In this document: positions 7,101 through 7,311 of the stretch, one piece after another
How the letters are laid out: each line of letters begins with the position of its first letter
Numbering within the stretch: the first letter of the stretch is position 1
DNA from: Planctomycetota bacterium
Lineage (GTDB): Bacteria > Planctomycetota > Planctomycetia > Gemmatales > Gemmataceae
Assembly: GCA_018970845.1 (NCBI GenBank)
Contig: JAGWVO010000179.1
Span: forward strand, 1 to 7,311
Length of the DNA stretch: 7,311 nt
Direction of reading: 5' to 3'
The notes under the pieces: model-generated
Seen by the model: the letters and a program-made list of their open reading frames with translations, nothing else
Databases searched by the model: none
Told to the model about the DNA's origin: nothing
Position numbers and translations under genes: made by a program

Positions 7101-7311
7101 ACGATGTTGCGCGCCACCAAAGCCGCCTCCTTGGCGTCGGCAAGCAGGATCAGGGTGGGAACATTCCAGGGGTCGGGCAACGACACCTGCCGCATTGATA
7201 CAAGTTCAAGCCAACCGGAATTTTCCCTTTCGGGCTTTCCCGCCGGACGGCTGACGGAAATCGCTCCAAGCTCGACCAAGGCCTTTTCTTCCCTGCGGTT
7301 GGCAAGGGCCA
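4109..7311 (-). CDS. Large uncharacterised protein partnered with a MoxR ATPase (5' end outside window)
   Basis: At least 1067 codons are open to the window edge, with the start upstream; the TTG at 7279 is inside a frame that continues (ALANRREEKALVEL) and is unlikely to be the real start. I recognise no family. Counting from 7279, residues 1 to about 350 look like a mixed alpha/beta region rich in Trp and Pro. Residues about 353-405 are a Pro/Ala/Glu/Arg-rich disordered linker. The remaining 650 residues are helical with repeated short helices (for example ERLSLMSRLADIETETGNHHEAARLL), which could be TPR-like or another helical solenoid. No signal peptide is visible in this part, no clear membrane segment, and no vWA DxSxS metal site. 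The GTGA overlap with the RavA-like gene argues that it is a substrate, adaptor or partner of that ATPase. Its function is unknown. Confidence 0.85.
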   Translation of the reverse strand, partial: ALANRREEKALVELGAISVSRPAGKPERENSGWLELVSMRQVSLPDPWNVPTLILLADAKEAALVARNIVSLGHDGARLGCMAGESGRWWVIHGNSLPVFVLVGLALNRPGSVMVDLIGKGAWFPAGFRHPMERSVQPRAGGWMLCHADRPWESVEAPSLEPIERKTTFEIGTIVPLKAGDWEEPIRVSLRLEPRGDPTAPSAWWHAGNNLVELRRWVARLPPPELSSYMFMVVTDPEPGVFFRWRRSAGKSRTEPPPMSLELSELAGIDGVYLPCDRKIEPSLSPLMLRKALGSAMGTASVLLPDSGGGFRVLVLPDEQGDFRLLDHWVRYSLESDVTVVNAWKDQHSFQFDGLVNDALAAQSPPIPPTLREESIAEPSPPPTPKPARARSRKNAAPSANRETAPDPPAAAGVDLKSPNLVEETGQGPREPEIRREALVARFWEIEGGLFGKERLSLMSRLADIETETGNHHEAARLLTIVVWHDDKRQDWERLFAAEMSAIGDKSAPGLDAYAPSGEPGRHWAVWARGAKAPAITGRVADFLRQAARSERWPFTHLWWAANGASMASGGDALLLAEARDRLVRRLGEDLRLHGDMPRMLTDKVGRSGVAGHEDQLSMVGPMVSGLLSECEASFPRSGRGADACHALLVLGHAAQSIGLALLGDLSSTAVIDRAVERDAGRSHSNASSLSRTVSHLLAAYRYRLEQARGGGLSGPLPPNLEPSGQGREAGEIRYIYRKFLEISRFLEPEQRVSPFEPFTRAGPECLARLRAAPDQSQLAQAFDECLASLSEGRLPAHQWSALALAVLERAVILDEGRAGAALSLLGDNRFAGNQSGEIQYERWLLLAAATRLACQWNLPLGGLLGRIIDEMNRQMAGGRQVWVIAFLGKVARRMLACGRAADLGEISEAIRNGADSTRSGLAVEAHLEAVAIASGQRRSDGFWNRIKDSDFSRPPSDLPSRDGTVGLLDSLINLRIMVDRETGATLADPIRALLRSLMSEPVTPLGTLFPGCVDGGLRGIESLASLPLGGGVAGRDCWIMDEMESSLRARVFSEFAEAMKSGETP

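Noticed and set aside
7277..7279. TTG at 7279 as the true start of the large protein
   Set aside because: The frame stays open to the window edge with protein-like sequence, and no Shine-Dalgarno site precedes the TTG.
1..7311. tRNA genes, CRISPR arrays, insertion sequences or attachment sites
   Set aside because: I saw no cloverleaf with a T-loop signature, no spaced direct repeats, no transposase and no terminal inverted repeats on either strand.

Overview
All seven genes read on the minus strand, so transcription runs from the right edge of the window to the left. The DNA is GC-rich, most stop codons are UGA, and start codons include GTG. The protein types recall Planctomycetota or a related PVC-type bacterium: an EboB-like TatD hydrolase, a small exported thioredoxin-like protein with a CxxC-type motif, and a RavA-like MoxR ATPase beside a very large uncharacterised protein. 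That assignment is an inference from memory of protein families; the window holds no rRNA or other marker.

Layout in order of transcription. (1) 7311-4109: the 3' part of a gene for a large two-part protein with a proline-rich linker, its start outside the window. It overlaps by GTGA a RavA/MoxR-type AAA+ ATPase (4112-3096), so the two very probably work as a chaperone-like pair. (2) 2989-2432: a small exported thioredoxin-like protein whose frame contains an in-frame UGA exactly where the second cysteine of a CxxC motif is expected (Cys54-Leu-Val-UGA57). Signal peptide, ribosome binding site and C-terminal domain are all intact around it. This is a strong candidate selenoprotein, and a bacterial SECIS-like hairpin can be drawn just downstream of the UGA. 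The gene ends at a strong intrinsic terminator. (3) 2335-1907: an unrecognised acidic/helical protein of 142 residues, with a probable terminator at its stop codon. (4) 1824-1693: a 43-residue, extremely basic protein with its own Shine-Dalgarno sequence and strong terminator. (5) 1576-743: an EboB-like TatD-family hydrolase overlapping the start of tsaD (753-1, truncated by the window edge), which makes the tRNA t6A modification.

The main discovery is the putative CxxU selenoprotein. A standard gene caller would report only residues 66-185 (2794-2432), losing the signal peptide and the redox motif, or would call it a pseudogene. No tRNA-Sec, selA, selB or selD is in the window, so the claim depends on finding that machinery elsewhere in the genome. 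No stretch longer than about 120 bases lacks a gene. The three largest gaps (1577-1692, 2336-2431, 2990-3095) hold two terminators and leader sequence.
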